Shown in pieces: positions 54,254 through 63,222 of a DNA stretch of 64,000 bases (position 1 is its first letter; each line of letters opens with the position of its first letter). Both the position numbers and the translations under genes were made by a program. This DNA comes from Haematospirillum sp. H1815. Its GTDB lineage: Bacteria; Pseudomonadota; Alphaproteobacteria; Rhodospirillales; Rhodospirillaceae. Location: assembly GCF_012102705.1 (NCBI RefSeq), contig NZ_JAAVTA010000005.1, positions 93,698 to 157,697 on the forward strand, given 5' to 3'. Under the pieces are notes generated by a model. It worked only from the letters and a program-made list of their open reading frames with translations, searched no databases and was not told the DNA's origin.

Positions 54254-56077
54254 TCAGGCCACATTGGCTCCAGAGCCATGCCACCCCGGTGCGGATGCAA
54301 GGGCAGACCAAAGATTATTGTATACGCCTACGCCACCAATCAACTCTGAATGAGATCCACGTTCGACAATGCGCCCACGATCCATGACCAAAATCTGGTG
54401 TGCATTGCATATTGTCCACAAACGATGTGCAATAACCAGAACAGTTCTGTTATGCACAAGATCTTCCAGCGCCTCCTGTATAAGGCGCTCATTCTCAATA
54501 TCCAGTGCAGACGTCACTTCATCCAGGACAAGAATTGGGCTGTCCTGCAGAAAGGCCCGGGCCAAAGCAATGCGCTGCCTCTCTCCCCCAGACAGTGCCG
54601 CACCGGCGCCGGTAAGGACCGTGTTGTAACCATCAGGCAATCGCATGATAAAATCGTGGCAGCGCGCTGCCCGGGCGGCCTTGACTACATCATCATCACA
54701 GGCATCCAGTCGGCCTGCACGAATGGAATCCGCCACCGTTTCCGTAAACAGGGTTACGGTCTGGGACACAACAGAAACAAGGCCATACAGCTGCTGATCC
54801 GGTATTACCGCCAGATCAACACCACCGATCATGATCTGCCCACAGGCAGGCTTATACTGCCGGGCCAGAAGCCGGGCCAAGGTGCTTTTCCCGGAACCCG
54901 TCATGCCAACAATAGCCGTCACCGTATTAGCAGGAATTGTAAAATCAAGATCAACAACTTGGCCCACGACATTGAGCCTAGCCTGATCTAACTTGTCAGC
55001 ATACGAAAAGTTTACATTATGGAAAGCGATATCGGTACAATCAATGGGATGGGAATCCCCGCTCACCTCATCCGACGGCGCATCCAGAATAAGCATGATG
55101 CGCTCCATTGCAGCTTCCATCTGGCGGACAAGCGCGGAAAACTCCATGAGATTTGCCAAAGGGCCGAGCAAACGCAGGGAAACCAAGAAAAAGACAGGCC
55201 AGACTGCAAGCTCCAGTGTTCCTGCCACCACAAAATAGGCACCGCCCGCCAAAACCAGAATACAGCCAAGCATCAAGACAGACGGAAAGGCGATCATCGG
55301 CCGCACAAAGGACCATGTCAAATCTTGTGAACGATCACGAAATGACCCAATAGCTTGATAACAGCGCGCCTCGCTGTCACTGGCCAACCCAAAAGACTTG
55401 ATAACGGCAATACCACGAATAAACTCGATCAGTCGGGCATTCATGGCAGACTGGGCCTGCACGTAACGTTGCGTAGCCCGACGCAGGGTACGATGACCAA
55501 GAATCAAGACCGGTATAGACAACCCAATACCAAAGAGCAGCGCCATACCCATGCGTATGTCCAGAAACATCAAGGTAGAGAGCGCGACAACAGGCAACGT
55601 CATGGCCGTGACAAGGCGCGGGATTACAAGCCCGGGAACCTGCTCGATCGTCACCATATCCTGCATCACGATATGAGCCAGTTCACCGGAATCATGCTTG
55701 TTGAACCATGACAGAGGCAAAGACGGTAATTTTTTTGCGATCCGGATACGCAGATCCGCCGTCATGTTCAGGCCCGCGCCATAACCATACAAGCTCCCAA
55801 GATGGGATAACGCCCATTGTAACCCGTAAAGAGCCGCAAAAATAGCAACTACAGACATCACAGCCGGCATCGTGTCCAGCGCATAGGGTAACCATGATAC
55901 AATACGCTGATCTTGCATCAGGGCCATAACCACCAAGCATGCCAAGCCGACCGGAAGTGCCGCAGCCACGCTTTCAAAGATCTTGAACAGAATGGAACGC
56001 ACCATCGCGCCTCGCTCCACACCGGAAAGGTTCAAGATACGCAGCAAAACCATCATATCGGCTCTCCCGTTCCTCAT
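54254..56077 (-). CDS. YbtQ/YbtP-like ABC transporter (second of pair)
   Basis: This 607-residue half-transporter has an N-terminal six-helix membrane domain and a C-terminal ATPase: GMTGSGKSTLARLLARQYKP (Walker A), LSGGERQRIALARAFL (signature) and ILVLDEVTSALD (Walker B). It looks like an exporter-type ABC protein. The yersiniabactin pair YbtP/YbtQ has this build but imports the ferric siderophore across the inner membrane. ATG 56077 is chosen because it overlaps the stop of the first transporter (ATGA); ATG 56056 with GGGAG upstream is also possible. The two proteins probably form a heterodimer. Confidence 0.88.
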   Translation of the reverse strand: MRNGRADMMVLLRILNLSGVERGAMVRSILFKIFESVAAALPVGLACLVVMALMQDQRIVSWLPYALDTMPAVMSVVAIFAALYGLQWALSHLGSLYGYGAGLNMTADLRIRIAKKLPSLPLSWFNKHDSGELAHIVMQDMVTIEQVPGLVIPRLVTAMTLPVVALSTLMFLDIRMGMALLFGIGLSIPVLILGHRTLRRATQRYVQAQSAMNARLIEFIRGIAVIKSFGLASDSEARCYQAIGSFRDRSQDLTWSFVRPMIAFPSVLMLGCILVLAGGAYFVVAGTLELAVWPVFFLVSLRLLGPLANLMEFSALVRQMEAAMERIMLILDAPSDEVSGDSHPIDCTDIAFHNVNFSYADKLDQARLNVVGQVVDLDFTIPANTVTAIVGMTGSGKSTLARLLARQYKPACGQIMIGGVDLAVIPDQQLYGLVSVVSQTVTLFTETVADSIRAGRLDACDDDVVKAARAARCHDFIMRLPDGYNTVLTGAGAALSGGERQRIALARAFLQDSPILVLDEVTSALDIENERLIQEALEDLVHNRTVLVIAHRLWTICNAHQILVMDRGRIVERGSHSELIGGVGVYNNLWSALASAPGWHGSGANVA

Positions 56078-57870
56078 GATGCAGCCATAGTCCCTGCCGA
56101 GATTCCAAGAGGCCTTTCTCCATCCATGGACTGGCATCCAAGTGACCAGGACAGGTTACGACACTGCAACGCCCAAAGCCGGCTGTAGAGCAAAGAACAA
56201 CCAAGGAGTTGCTCGTGCGTCCCGACAGCATCTAGGCGACCATCGGACAACAAAGCAATTTTGTCACAAGCCGACACACTATCCAGCCGATGCGAGACAA
56301 CCAGAATTGTCTTGCGTCCAGCCAATTGATTGACAGCCTGCTGAATCAGCGCCTCGTGAACCGGATCAACATGGGACGTTGCCTCGTCCAGAATCAGGAC
56401 CGGAGTATCACGCAACAAAGCGCGGGCCAAGGCAAGCCGCTGCCGTTCCCCCCCTGACAAACGAACACCATTTTCACCAATAACGGTATCAAATCCTTCG
56501 GGAAGCTGCTCTATGAAGTACAAGGCATTAGCCGCCCTTGCAGCGGCCAGAATGGCATCATGAGAGACATTTCTCATACCTACGGCAATGTTGGCCGCAA
56601 TCGTATCGTTGAATAAAAAGATATCTTGGTTGATAAGCCCGATACACAGCGCCAGTTCCTCCGGGGTGAAGGTATCAAGACCCCGACCTGCCAAGGAAAT
56701 ATGTCCAGATGTCGGCTTGATATGACGAACCAGAAGCCGGACCAGAGATGTCTTCCCCGCACCGGATACACCAACCAGTGCAGTTGTCTGATTCGCTGGT
56801 ATCTCAAGGCTTATGTCACGTAACAGGACTTCCCCTTCTGTCTGAAATCCCACAGCCTCAAGATTGAAGCCACATGAAGGAACAGACGAAATATGGTGCG
56901 TGCTTTCTGTCGTAAGTTCTGGTTCTTCCAAAATCCGGGTAATAGCCTGTTCAGCCTTGCTGACCCGCAGAAAGACCTCTCCATACAAGACAAGTTTGGT
57001 CAGAGGAGCGCTGATGCCGGTTGCGATAAAAACGGCAAGCAGCACTGTTATCGGCATAATGCCTGCGTGCAAGACCAGCCAAATTCCTGTAGGCACAACA
57101 AAGAGCAGGGATGCGCCGGTTGCAACAGAGAAAAACGCCCACGGGCCAAGCCACTGCTTCTGCCAAGATACAGCAAAGTCACGAAACGCGCAGACATGAT
57201 TGCGAAAAACACAAATGCTCCGCAGACCACGACCCCCTGTTTTCAGGGCATCAATACCCTGTAGGTACTCGACGGCTGCCGCATTGATCGTTCCCAGAAG
57301 ACGAAAGTACTGGCTGATCTTTCCGGAATGCCCCCGCATCATCAAGGCATTGGCCGTAACAGCCAAGGGAACAATGCCACATGCCGCAACGGACAAACGC
57401 CAATCAATCACTGCCAGAAAGACGAGAGCTGACAAGGGTGCCAACAGGGCAGAAACCATATCAGGGAGCTGATGACTGAGAAAAAGCTCCAGAGCCTCAA
57501 CATCTTCATTGACCAACCGCTTAAGGGTCCCCGTCTGCCTTGACGAAAAGAAATCAAGTGGTAAACGACTGAACTTGCGCAATAAGGCATGCCTTATCGT
57601 AGCCAACGTATCAAAGGCTGCCGCATGGGCAATGCCCGTTGCAAGGCCAGCACACACCGGTTGCAGCACAAGGCAAGAAGCGGCAACGCAAATGCTGATC
57701 CAGAAACTCATGGTATGACCAGAAGAAAGAGCTTCTACGGAAAGGCATATCAAAAGCAACGGAGCCAAGGAAAGGGCAACAGAAACTGATGACAGCAGGC
57801 AGGCCACAACAAACCGCCACCGAAAACGCCCAGTCAGGCGCAGCAGCCGGATAAAGCTCTTCATGGCCAT
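56074..57870 (-). CDS. YbtP/YbtQ-like ABC transporter (first of pair)
   Basis: This 598-residue fused membrane-ATPase half-transporter has Walker A GVSGAGKTSLVRLLVRHIKP, signature LSGGERQRLALARALL and Walker B VLILDEATSHVD. It is followed without a gap by a second half-transporter, as ybtP is by ybtQ. The pair probably moves the metal-loaded siderophore inward; export of the free siderophore is the alternative. The frame is open to 57906, but ATG 57870 with GGGAGG about 10 nt upstream is preferred. It is the first gene of the operon, behind a repeat-rich promoter region at 57931-57970. Confidence 0.88.
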   Translation of the reverse strand: MAMKSFIRLLRLTGRFRWRFVVACLLSSVSVALSLAPLLLICLSVEALSSGHTMSFWISICVAASCLVLQPVCAGLATGIAHAAAFDTLATIRHALLRKFSRLPLDFFSSRQTGTLKRLVNEDVEALELFLSHQLPDMVSALLAPLSALVFLAVIDWRLSVAACGIVPLAVTANALMMRGHSGKISQYFRLLGTINAAAVEYLQGIDALKTGGRGLRSICVFRNHVCAFRDFAVSWQKQWLGPWAFFSVATGASLLFVVPTGIWLVLHAGIMPITVLLAVFIATGISAPLTKLVLYGEVFLRVSKAEQAITRILEEPELTTESTHHISSVPSCGFNLEAVGFQTEGEVLLRDISLEIPANQTTALVGVSGAGKTSLVRLLVRHIKPTSGHISLAGRGLDTFTPEELALCIGLINQDIFLFNDTIAANIAVGMRNVSHDAILAAARAANALYFIEQLPEGFDTVIGENGVRLSGGERQRLALARALLRDTPVLILDEATSHVDPVHEALIQQAVNQLAGRKTILVVSHRLDSVSACDKIALLSDGRLDAVGTHEQLLGCSLLYSRLWALQCRNLSWSLGCQSMDGERPLGISAGTMAAS

Positions 57871-57930
57871 AGCCAGCCAACCTCCCGCCAGCACAAGAAC
57901 GAACACAGAAGTGTGCAGCTGAAGTTAGGA

Positions 57931-57970
57931 GCATTCTAGTGCATTCTGAGCAATCAGAATGCGATCAGGA
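57931..57970. promoter_or_regulatory. Repeat-rich operator candidate upstream of the siderophore operon
   Basis: GCATTCTA (57931), then GCATTCTG-agcaat-CAGAATGC (57941-57962), then TGCGATCAGGA (57960-57970). The last element is identical to one before the FyuA-like receptor. The cluster lies 70-100 nt upstream of the transporter start. It suits binding by the AraC regulator of the island. Confidence 0.55.
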
Positions 57971-57994
57971 TTTTTTCTCTTCTATAAAATGCTG

Positions 57995-58027
57995 GCGCCC
58001 TGACCATGTATTCACGGGACAGGGCGC
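57995..58027 (-). terminator. Hairpin downstream of the small HTH gene
   Basis: GCGCCCTG and CAGGGCGC form a perfect 8-bp stem with a 17-nt loop. On the minus strand it is followed by ATTTTATAG. It lies between the HTH gene and the siderophore promoter, where it would insulate the two. Confidence 0.5.
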
Positions 58028-58079
58028 ACCGCACAAATATTAGTAATAATATTAAGCAATTATAATATATAGTATTTTA

Positions 58080-58280
58080 TTAATTATCGTTACAGGCTCT
58101 CATATTTGTCTTTTCCCACGTTTCTACGACAGAAACAGGGTAAAGAATACGGCCACCAATCTTCACATACGCAGGACCAATTCTTTTTGCCCGCCAATTG
58201 GCAAGAGTTCCTTTTGCAATAACTCCACCCCACCGAACCAGAAGATCATCAACTGTAAAAAATTCTGAATTCGTCTGCAT
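58080..58280 (-). CDS. Small AlpA/excisionase-like HTH protein
   Basis: This 66-residue protein is built like an AlpA/MerR-type winged helix: FFTVDDLLVRWGGVIAKGTL, then NWRAKRIGPAYVKIGGRILY, then a short helix around VVETWEK. Such proteins act as phage excisionases or regulators. GGAGAGGAG sits just upstream of the start. It lies at the left end of the phage tail module in AT-rich DNA, which fits a prophage regulatory or excision gene. No integrase is visible beside it. Confidence 0.7.
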   Translation of the reverse strand: MQTNSEFFTVDDLLVRWGGVIAKGTLANWRAKRIGPAYVKIGGRILYPVSVVETWEKTNMRACNDN

Positions 58281-58722
58281 CTCATATACTCCTCTCCGGG
58301 CGGCTACTCATTACGGAATGCCGCACAAAACACACCACTTCTCAAGATAAATAAATGAAGAACCTATTTAATATTAACAATTAAATTAAACTATAATTAA
58401 TTTTTTAATACAAATGCAATTTTCCCTCTTAAAAAGTAGAGATCATAACTGTTTATAAAGAACAGTCATTCACTCTAATAATGCATGAGACCTATAACAA
58501 TCAAGATATTTTTTGAAAAAAATGAAAAATTAGAAACTATTAACATTGATTAATGATGGTGAATAAAAGTTACTTACTTTCGTTGGTTGCTCTATTCATA
58601 GTCACTTCATTATTAATTCAGCTCTCTCTATAGTAGTCCAGAAATATCATACAATAATACGAAACTCAGGATCATGGTTTATTATATAAAAGTTGCGCAG
58701 GAAACGTAGCCATCAATCAAGA
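58281..58722. other. AT-rich intergenic stretch at the prophage edge
   Basis: About 440 nt between the HTH gene and the tail gene D. It is strongly AT-rich and holds no recognisable gene, tRNA or convincing terminator. It could hold an attachment site or a phage promoter, but no tRNA fragment or clear direct repeat was seen. Confidence 0.4.
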
Positions 58723-59730
58723 CTATGCTACAGAGCGACTAGCCTCCAAACCAGACACATAGCCATTACCGTCAAGAGTATGCGTCACACGTGTTATCAG
58801 CCATTCACCATCAACACTGTCACGAAACCCCCTGATCTTCAGACGCCCCTCGGCAACAAGGGCACCGTTGCCAGCAAGGGCAAGAGACAATGTTCCCTGC
58901 AGGGAACTGGATTTTTCGTGTTCAGCACGGGCTGCCTGTTCGGCGCTGTGCCTGTCTGGATAATGATAACGCAGGCGCCGCACAGGTTCCCCCTCTCCTA
59001 CAACCACTTCGTAGTCATCAGCAGCCTCCACATCACGATACAATGCAATGACAGATCCAGCTTTCTCGCGCTGACTGAGTGATACGCGCCATGACTTCAC
59101 GTCTTGCAGCTGTACCTCAAGGATGGGAAGCGGCTGGCCCGTAATGGATATGCCCCGTCCACGACGACAAACAACAAGCGCGCCATCAGCCGGCTTGATA
59201 ACAAGTCCTGTGTCACGCCCCAGCCGGGTCAGAAGATTGATGTCCGACTCATTGACCTGATCAATATGGGGAATCGGGATTTCATCAATATCCGGCGCAA
59301 TGGCCGCACGCAGACCATGTTCGCTAGCAATTCCCTCGACAAGGGAGCTCAATCCTGTATCCAATGGCCAAGAACGTGTCTTCTGGGAATAAAGGGACTG
59401 CTTTCCCGTCGGTGTTGCTGTTTGTATCGCAGCCTTGGCCCTGATGAAAAGACAGCCCGGGGGACCGGAAAGTTCCATCTCGTCAACGACAAAAAGCCCC
59501 ATACGAGACAGAGATCCCGTATACCCAAGCCAGACTTCAAGTTCTGCCCCTGATGCTGGCAGAAGAATAGGCTGTAGGGGATCATGATCAGCCAGAACCA
59601 GCTCCAGGGTATCACTCTGAAGCCCTGCTTCATCGGTCAAGGACAAGCGAATCAAACGCTGACGAATAAGTGCTGTAATGTCGCTGCTGTTGGCAACAAC
59701 ACGAACATCGGGTCTGTATTTCAGTTCCAC
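58723..59730 (-). CDS. P2-like late control protein D (tail hub)
   Basis: This 335-residue protein matches the phage P2 gpD / late control D family: YRPDVRVVANSSDITALIRQ near the start, SDTLELVLADHDP, LGYTGSLSRMGLFVVDEMEL, and VNESDINLLTRLGRDTGLV in the middle. gpD forms the baseplate hub, like gp27 of T4, and joins the tube to the spike. It overlaps the X gene by 10 nt, in P2 order (U, X, D). It is the last tail gene before the AT-rich prophage edge. Confidence 0.9.
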   Translation of the reverse strand: MELKYRPDVRVVANSSDITALIRQRLIRLSLTDEAGLQSDTLELVLADHDPLQPILLPASGAELEVWLGYTGSLSRMGLFVVDEMELSGPPGCLFIRAKAAIQTATPTGKQSLYSQKTRSWPLDTGLSSLVEGIASEHGLRAAIAPDIDEIPIPHIDQVNESDINLLTRLGRDTGLVIKPADGALVVCRRGRGISITGQPLPILEVQLQDVKSWRVSLSQREKAGSVIALYRDVEAADDYEVVVGEGEPVRRLRYHYPDRHSAEQAARAEHEKSSSLQGTLSLALAGNGALVAEGRLKIRGFRDSVDGEWLITRVTHTLDGNGYVSGLEASRSVA

Positions 59731-59939
59731 AGACGAATGCCTCCTGCAGAGGCGGGCTCGCGGATGTCAGGCAGATAAACGGTCAGCCCTGCTGGCAGGA
59801 CCAGTCCCCGGTCAGCCAGTCCGGGGTTGGCATCCAGAAGCTGTTCCACACATCGCCCTCGGCGACGGCCGTAATATGTCCAGGCGATCAGATCAACGGT
59901 ATCACCATCACATGTTTTGTACTGAAGAGTTGTCATCAT
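59721..59939 (-). CDS. P2-like tail protein X (LysM-like)
   Basis: This 72-residue protein is of gpX type: TCDGDTVDLIAWTYYGRRRG, then VEQLLDANPGLADRGLVLPA, the LysM-like fold of P2 tail X. The frame is open to 59993, but ATG 59939 (or 59936) with AGGAAAT upstream gives the normal length. It overlaps both neighbours. It probably helps form the tail end or baseplate. Confidence 0.88.
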   Translation of the reverse strand: MMTTLQYKTCDGDTVDLIAWTYYGRRRGRCVEQLLDANPGLADRGLVLPAGLTVYLPDIREPASAGGIRLWN

Positions 59940-60378
59940 ATTTCCTGAGCTTGAGGCTAAATGTCTGACGTCGCGCAACACCGGCACGAGCAAACGTATC
60001 TTGCTGCTCTTCGATGTGTTCTATGACCCATTGCCCCAAAATATGACCCTGCCCATCCAGCAACAGCTGAGGCCTCCCCGCGGCCGCCTGTTCACGCATG
60101 GCATCAAGCTGACTGGCTCCGGAAGCATGGGGCTTGGCAAAGGCCTCTGCCGAAAAGCTGGTGCCGGGGGCACGGTGGGATACATGCTTGTGGGTCGGGA
60201 AAATCACGCCGTCCAGTGTAAGGGTGTCTTCACCAAGGCCGGTGAACTGCAAGGCCGCCGAACGGCCAATACGATCCTGGGCAGACCAGCGGTATGCAAC
60301 AGAGCGTCGAAGAGTTTGGTACGCCGCAGTACTGATGCTGAATTGATAAGCACCAAGTTGCATCATGACATCAGACAT
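59908..60378 (-). CDS. P2-like tail protein U
   Basis: This 156-residue protein of the gpU family begins MMQLGAYQFSISTAAYQTLR and contains LGEDTLTLDGVIFP and LGQWVIEHIEEQQDTFARAG, both typical. gpU takes part in tail completion. It lies 2 nt after the tape-measure stop and overlaps gene X. Order and length agree with P2. Confidence 0.9.
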   Translation of the reverse strand: MSDVMMQLGAYQFSISTAAYQTLRRSVAYRWSAQDRIGRSAALQFTGLGEDTLTLDGVIFPTHKHVSHRAPGTSFSAEAFAKPHASGASQLDAMREQAAAGRPQLLLDGQGHILGQWVIEHIEEQQDTFARAGVARRQTFSLKLRKYDDNSSVQNM

Positions 60379-60380
60379 TC

Positions 60381-62261
60381 TCAGGCCTCGTAAACCAGTG
60401 TGCTGTCATACAGGGCACCCCGGCTGCGCTGTTTCTGCCGACGTTCCATTTCATCAACAATATCCTGCGGGTTATGATAGGGCTGGGCATTGATCGTGAT
60501 TGTGTTTGCGTTGGTAACATGATGGGTGGTGCTGGTTCCGGATGCAGCTGTTGCAGGAGCTACGCGCCCGATAACCTGTGAAGCGGCGACGGAGCGCTCC
60601 AGCTCTGCTGACTGTGAACCCGGCAACGGAGTAGCCGGAAGAATGGGTGGTGCCTGCGTTGCAGGCTCACCAAACCCGAACAGGGTAAACACGGGGGCCA
60701 ACACATCTGTCAGCCATCTGACCTTTTCCATGACCAGACTGCAAATCGCATCCCACGCTGCGGCCGCACCATCGGACAGCCCTGACCAGAGATCGGAAAA
60801 GAACGCGACGACAGGCTCCCAGTGAGCAATCAGCAAACCCGCAGCCAAGGCGATAGCCGTGATAACAAGCCCCAGAGGATTGGCCATCATGGCAATACCA
60901 ACCGCCCGAATACCCAAGGCAACCATATTCAAAACCGGACCAAGCCCCATCAGGGTTGTTCCGATCACCCGCATGATACCCGTCAACACATTGAAGACCG
61001 GGCACACAAGGGTGCCAACCGCACGCAGTACCGCGCATGCATCCGTAAACATGCCAACAACCTTGGCCACCTCGCGAATGGTTGCTACCACTTCCATCAA
61101 GGGACGGATCCAGGGCATCAGCATGGAGCCCAGTGCCATGGCAAAAGCGTCAGCTTTGTTGATCAAGCACTGAAGGCGGTTATCCAGCGTATCGAGATCA
61201 GCCCCCTGTAAAGACGCCACAGGGGTGACGGCAGCAAGCTGCTCTGTGCGGGCCTGGAGGTGACCGGCACCGGCAGAAGAAACCAAGGCCGACCCCGCCT
61301 TGAAAGTATCCGGGTCGGTACCAAAAAGACGCCCGGTGAGCTGCTCCCGACCTGAGGCATCAAGGTCGGCCATAGCTTGGCCAAGATCGCCAAGCACATC
61401 GGGAACAGATCGCATCTGTCCGGATGCATCCCGCAAACCGATATCCATTGCCTGCAACAAAGATGCAACATCGGAAGAAGGATCCGCCAGTCCAGAGATA
61501 ACATGACCAAGAGCCAGGCCCGCTTTTTCGCCCTCCAGACTGGCTTCGGCCAACACACCCAGCATTGCAGTGACCTGTTCCAGGCTGGCACCGCCGGCAA
61601 CCGCATCCGGGCCAACGGTTGCCAGAGCCTGGCCCAGCAGGGGAACAGCACGTGCCGAATCCCCTGCGGTTTGCACCAGCATGGTTGCCATGCGGGTCAT
61701 ATCCGACGGGTCAACCGGCATCCGGTTCTGGATTGTGGTAGACAGGGCCATTGCATCAGCGGGAACCATGTTTCCGGCCTGTGCCATCAGCAACGCCCCG
61801 GGTAACGAGGCAACCGCCTGCCCTTCGGCCATACCGGATTGGCCCGCAGCATGCAGGGCCTGCCCGATCTGGACAGGAGACCACTCCCCGGAACGGGCTG
61901 TGTCAATGGCCAGGTCAGAGAGCCGCTGCGCCCCCTCGGGACCTGCCTGCATCAAGCGGCTGGTTTCCTGAATGACCGTATCGAAATCAACGGCCCTTTC
62001 GGCCCACGCCGAAGACAGCGAGAAGAATCCGGAGACAGCATTTTTCATGACGGATGCAACGCCGGAATCCACTGAGGAGCGCGACGCACCGACAGAGAAA
62101 CCCGAGGAGGAAGCAGTCCCCCCCTTCACGGCAGCCCGGATTAATGGTGCCGCCTGGGTCATGACCGGCACCTGATCCTGTTTTTTTTTAGAGCTCTTGG
62201 AAAAACCGGACTTACCCGGTTCCGGCCCCATATCAGGGGCCGATTCTTTATCACGTGTCAC
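60381..62261 (-). CDS. Phage tail tape-measure protein
   Basis: This 626-residue tape-measure protein starts, by preference, at GTG 62261, which overlaps the end of the frameshifted chaperone frame by 11 nt. The TP901-type core has FDTVIQETSRLMQAGPEGAQ, SDLAIDTARSG and LATVGPDAVAGGASLEQVTA. Hydrophobic Ala/Gly-rich segments lie around residues 440-520. The length sets tail length, so the tail is short-to-medium compared with P2 (gpT about 815 residues). The Lys/Ser-rich N terminus (SGFSKSSKKKQDQ) is poorly conserved. Confidence 0.88.
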   Translation of the reverse strand: MTRDKESAPDMGPEPGKSGFSKSSKKKQDQVPVMTQAAPLIRAAVKGGTASSSGFSVGASRSSVDSGVASVMKNAVSGFFSLSSAWAERAVDFDTVIQETSRLMQAGPEGAQRLSDLAIDTARSGEWSPVQIGQALHAAGQSGMAEGQAVASLPGALLMAQAGNMVPADAMALSTTIQNRMPVDPSDMTRMATMLVQTAGDSARAVPLLGQALATVGPDAVAGGASLEQVTAMLGVLAEASLEGEKAGLALGHVISGLADPSSDVASLLQAMDIGLRDASGQMRSVPDVLGDLGQAMADLDASGREQLTGRLFGTDPDTFKAGSALVSSAGAGHLQARTEQLAAVTPVASLQGADLDTLDNRLQCLINKADAFAMALGSMLMPWIRPLMEVVATIREVAKVVGMFTDACAVLRAVGTLVCPVFNVLTGIMRVIGTTLMGLGPVLNMVALGIRAVGIAMMANPLGLVITAIALAAGLLIAHWEPVVAFFSDLWSGLSDGAAAAWDAICSLVMEKVRWLTDVLAPVFTLFGFGEPATQAPPILPATPLPGSQSAELERSVAASQVIGRVAPATAASGTSTTHHVTNANTITINAQPYHNPQDIVDEMERRQKQRSRGALYDSTLVYEA

Positions 62262-62633
62262 GTTTTGGCAAACCTTCAATCCACCATAAAAAAGTGCTGG
62301 TCGGCATGCTGCCGATTTCAGACCAGGACCACCCGGTATGCGAGGCCAGGGCAATAACCCCGGCACGCACATCGACAGCCCTTATTCGGTAAAACCCAGA
62401 AAAGCCTGCTGCAACTTTTTGTAATCACGCAGAGAAAGTTGACGAACCATATCGGGGGTGATTTCACACAAATTGGCGATCATGGCGATTTCCTGCCGGG
62501 CGGGGCTGCCCTTGACCTCGCTGGCCGCAATCTGGTCCTGTACCGTAGGTTCACGCATGCGTACGGTTGTAACCTCGGTCCCGTCCACCATCAGCGGACG
62601 ATCCAGAACAATATCAGTCGTTTCACAAGACAT
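62251..62633 (-). CDS. Frameshifted tail assembly chaperone (E+E'-type fusion product)
   Basis: If ribosomes slip back one base at GGGTTTT (62391-62397), the 83-codon chaperone frame joins a second frame of 46 codons ending at TGA 62251-62253. The added part reads VIALASHTGWSWSEIGSMPT and then TFLWWIEGLPKRDT, typical of P2 GpE proteins. The fusion, about 127 residues, would be made in small amounts. P2 E/E' and lambda G/GT use the same device. The extension has no good start codon of its own, which supports the fusion. Confidence 0.82.
62382..62633 (-). CDS. Tail assembly chaperone (P2 gene E-like), unshifted form
   Basis: This 83-residue protein belongs to the phage tail assembly chaperone family of P2-type phages: MVDGTEVTTVRMREPTVQDQ, EIAMIANLCEITPDMVRQLS and RDYKKLQQAFLGF. 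It is followed by the frameshift extension. It binds the tape measure during tail assembly in related phages. An 82-nt gap separates it from the tube gene. Confidence 0.88.
   Translation of the reverse strand: MSCETTDIVLDRPLMVDGTEVTTVRMREPTVQDQIAASEVKGSPARQEIAMIANLCEITPDMVRQLSLRDYKKLQQAFLGFTE
62391..62397 (-). other. Slippery heptamer for -1 ribosomal frameshift
   Basis: On the minus strand CTG GGT TTT ACC GAA TAA ends the chaperone frame. The heptamer G GGT TTT obeys the X XXY YYZ rule, 3 codons from the stop, so both tRNAs can re-pair after slipping. Confidence 0.85.
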
Positions 62634-62715
62634 AGTATTTTACCAAAATTGGGAGAAAAGACGACCGGGAGGCCGGGAAAACATAGGCGTCCCGACCCAT
62701 CGGCCAGAAACACCA

Positions 62716-63222
62716 TCAGATCGACAAGGCTTGGCGTACGCCTTCCAGGCGATCCTCGCCGTTGACCTTGCGGATCATGTTGATGACATCAATCTCGTGA
62801 ACCGGCTGACCACCGTGTTCTTCACGGTAGTAATCCAGTCGCATGGTGATTTTCAGCTCGGCCTTCTGGCCGGGCGTCCAGGCCCCACGGCTGATCTTGG
62901 TGATCTTGCCGCGCATGTGGTGCACAACCGGTGTGACCGTACCGTCCCAGGATTCCAGGGCACCTCGTACGGTCAACGGCACACTTTTTCCCTCGGCAAC
63001 ACCGAACAGGGCCAGCACATCGCGGTCGTAGCTGATCAGGCTGAAGCTGGTTTCCAAGGGTTCCATGCCCATGTCCAGCGTTACTGGTACATCCATGCCA
63101 CCAGCCCGGAAATCCTCGGTGACCAAGGTCAGTTCCGGCGCATTGTATTCGCTGATCTGTCCGGCATAGCCGCGTCCGTCAACGAACAGGTTGATATTTT
63201 TCAGAACGTCGCGCGCGGCCAT
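62716..63222 (-). CDS. Major tail tube protein (P2 FII-like)
   Basis: This 168-residue contractile-tail tube protein has VLKNINLFVDGRGYAGQISE at the start, then LTLVTEDFRAGGMDVPVTLD, LISYDRDVLALFG and KITMRLDYYREEHGG. It stacks into the inner tube of P2-type tails. Its ATG overlaps the sheath stop (TGATG), so sheath and tube are made together. Codon use is more GC-rich than in genes D to T. Confidence 0.93.
   Translation of the reverse strand: MAARDVLKNINLFVDGRGYAGQISEYNAPELTLVTEDFRAGGMDVPVTLDMGMEPLETSFSLISYDRDVLALFGVAEGKSVPLTVRGALESWDGTVTPVVHHMRGKITKISRGAWTPGQKAELKITMRLDYYREEHGGQPVHEIDVINMIRKVNGEDRLEGVRQALSI

Noticed and set aside
57941..57962. GCATTCTG/CAGAATGC hairpin followed by T-run as a plus-strand terminator
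   Set aside because: No plus-strand gene ends here; the position upstream of the operon and the repeated half-sites fit an operator better.
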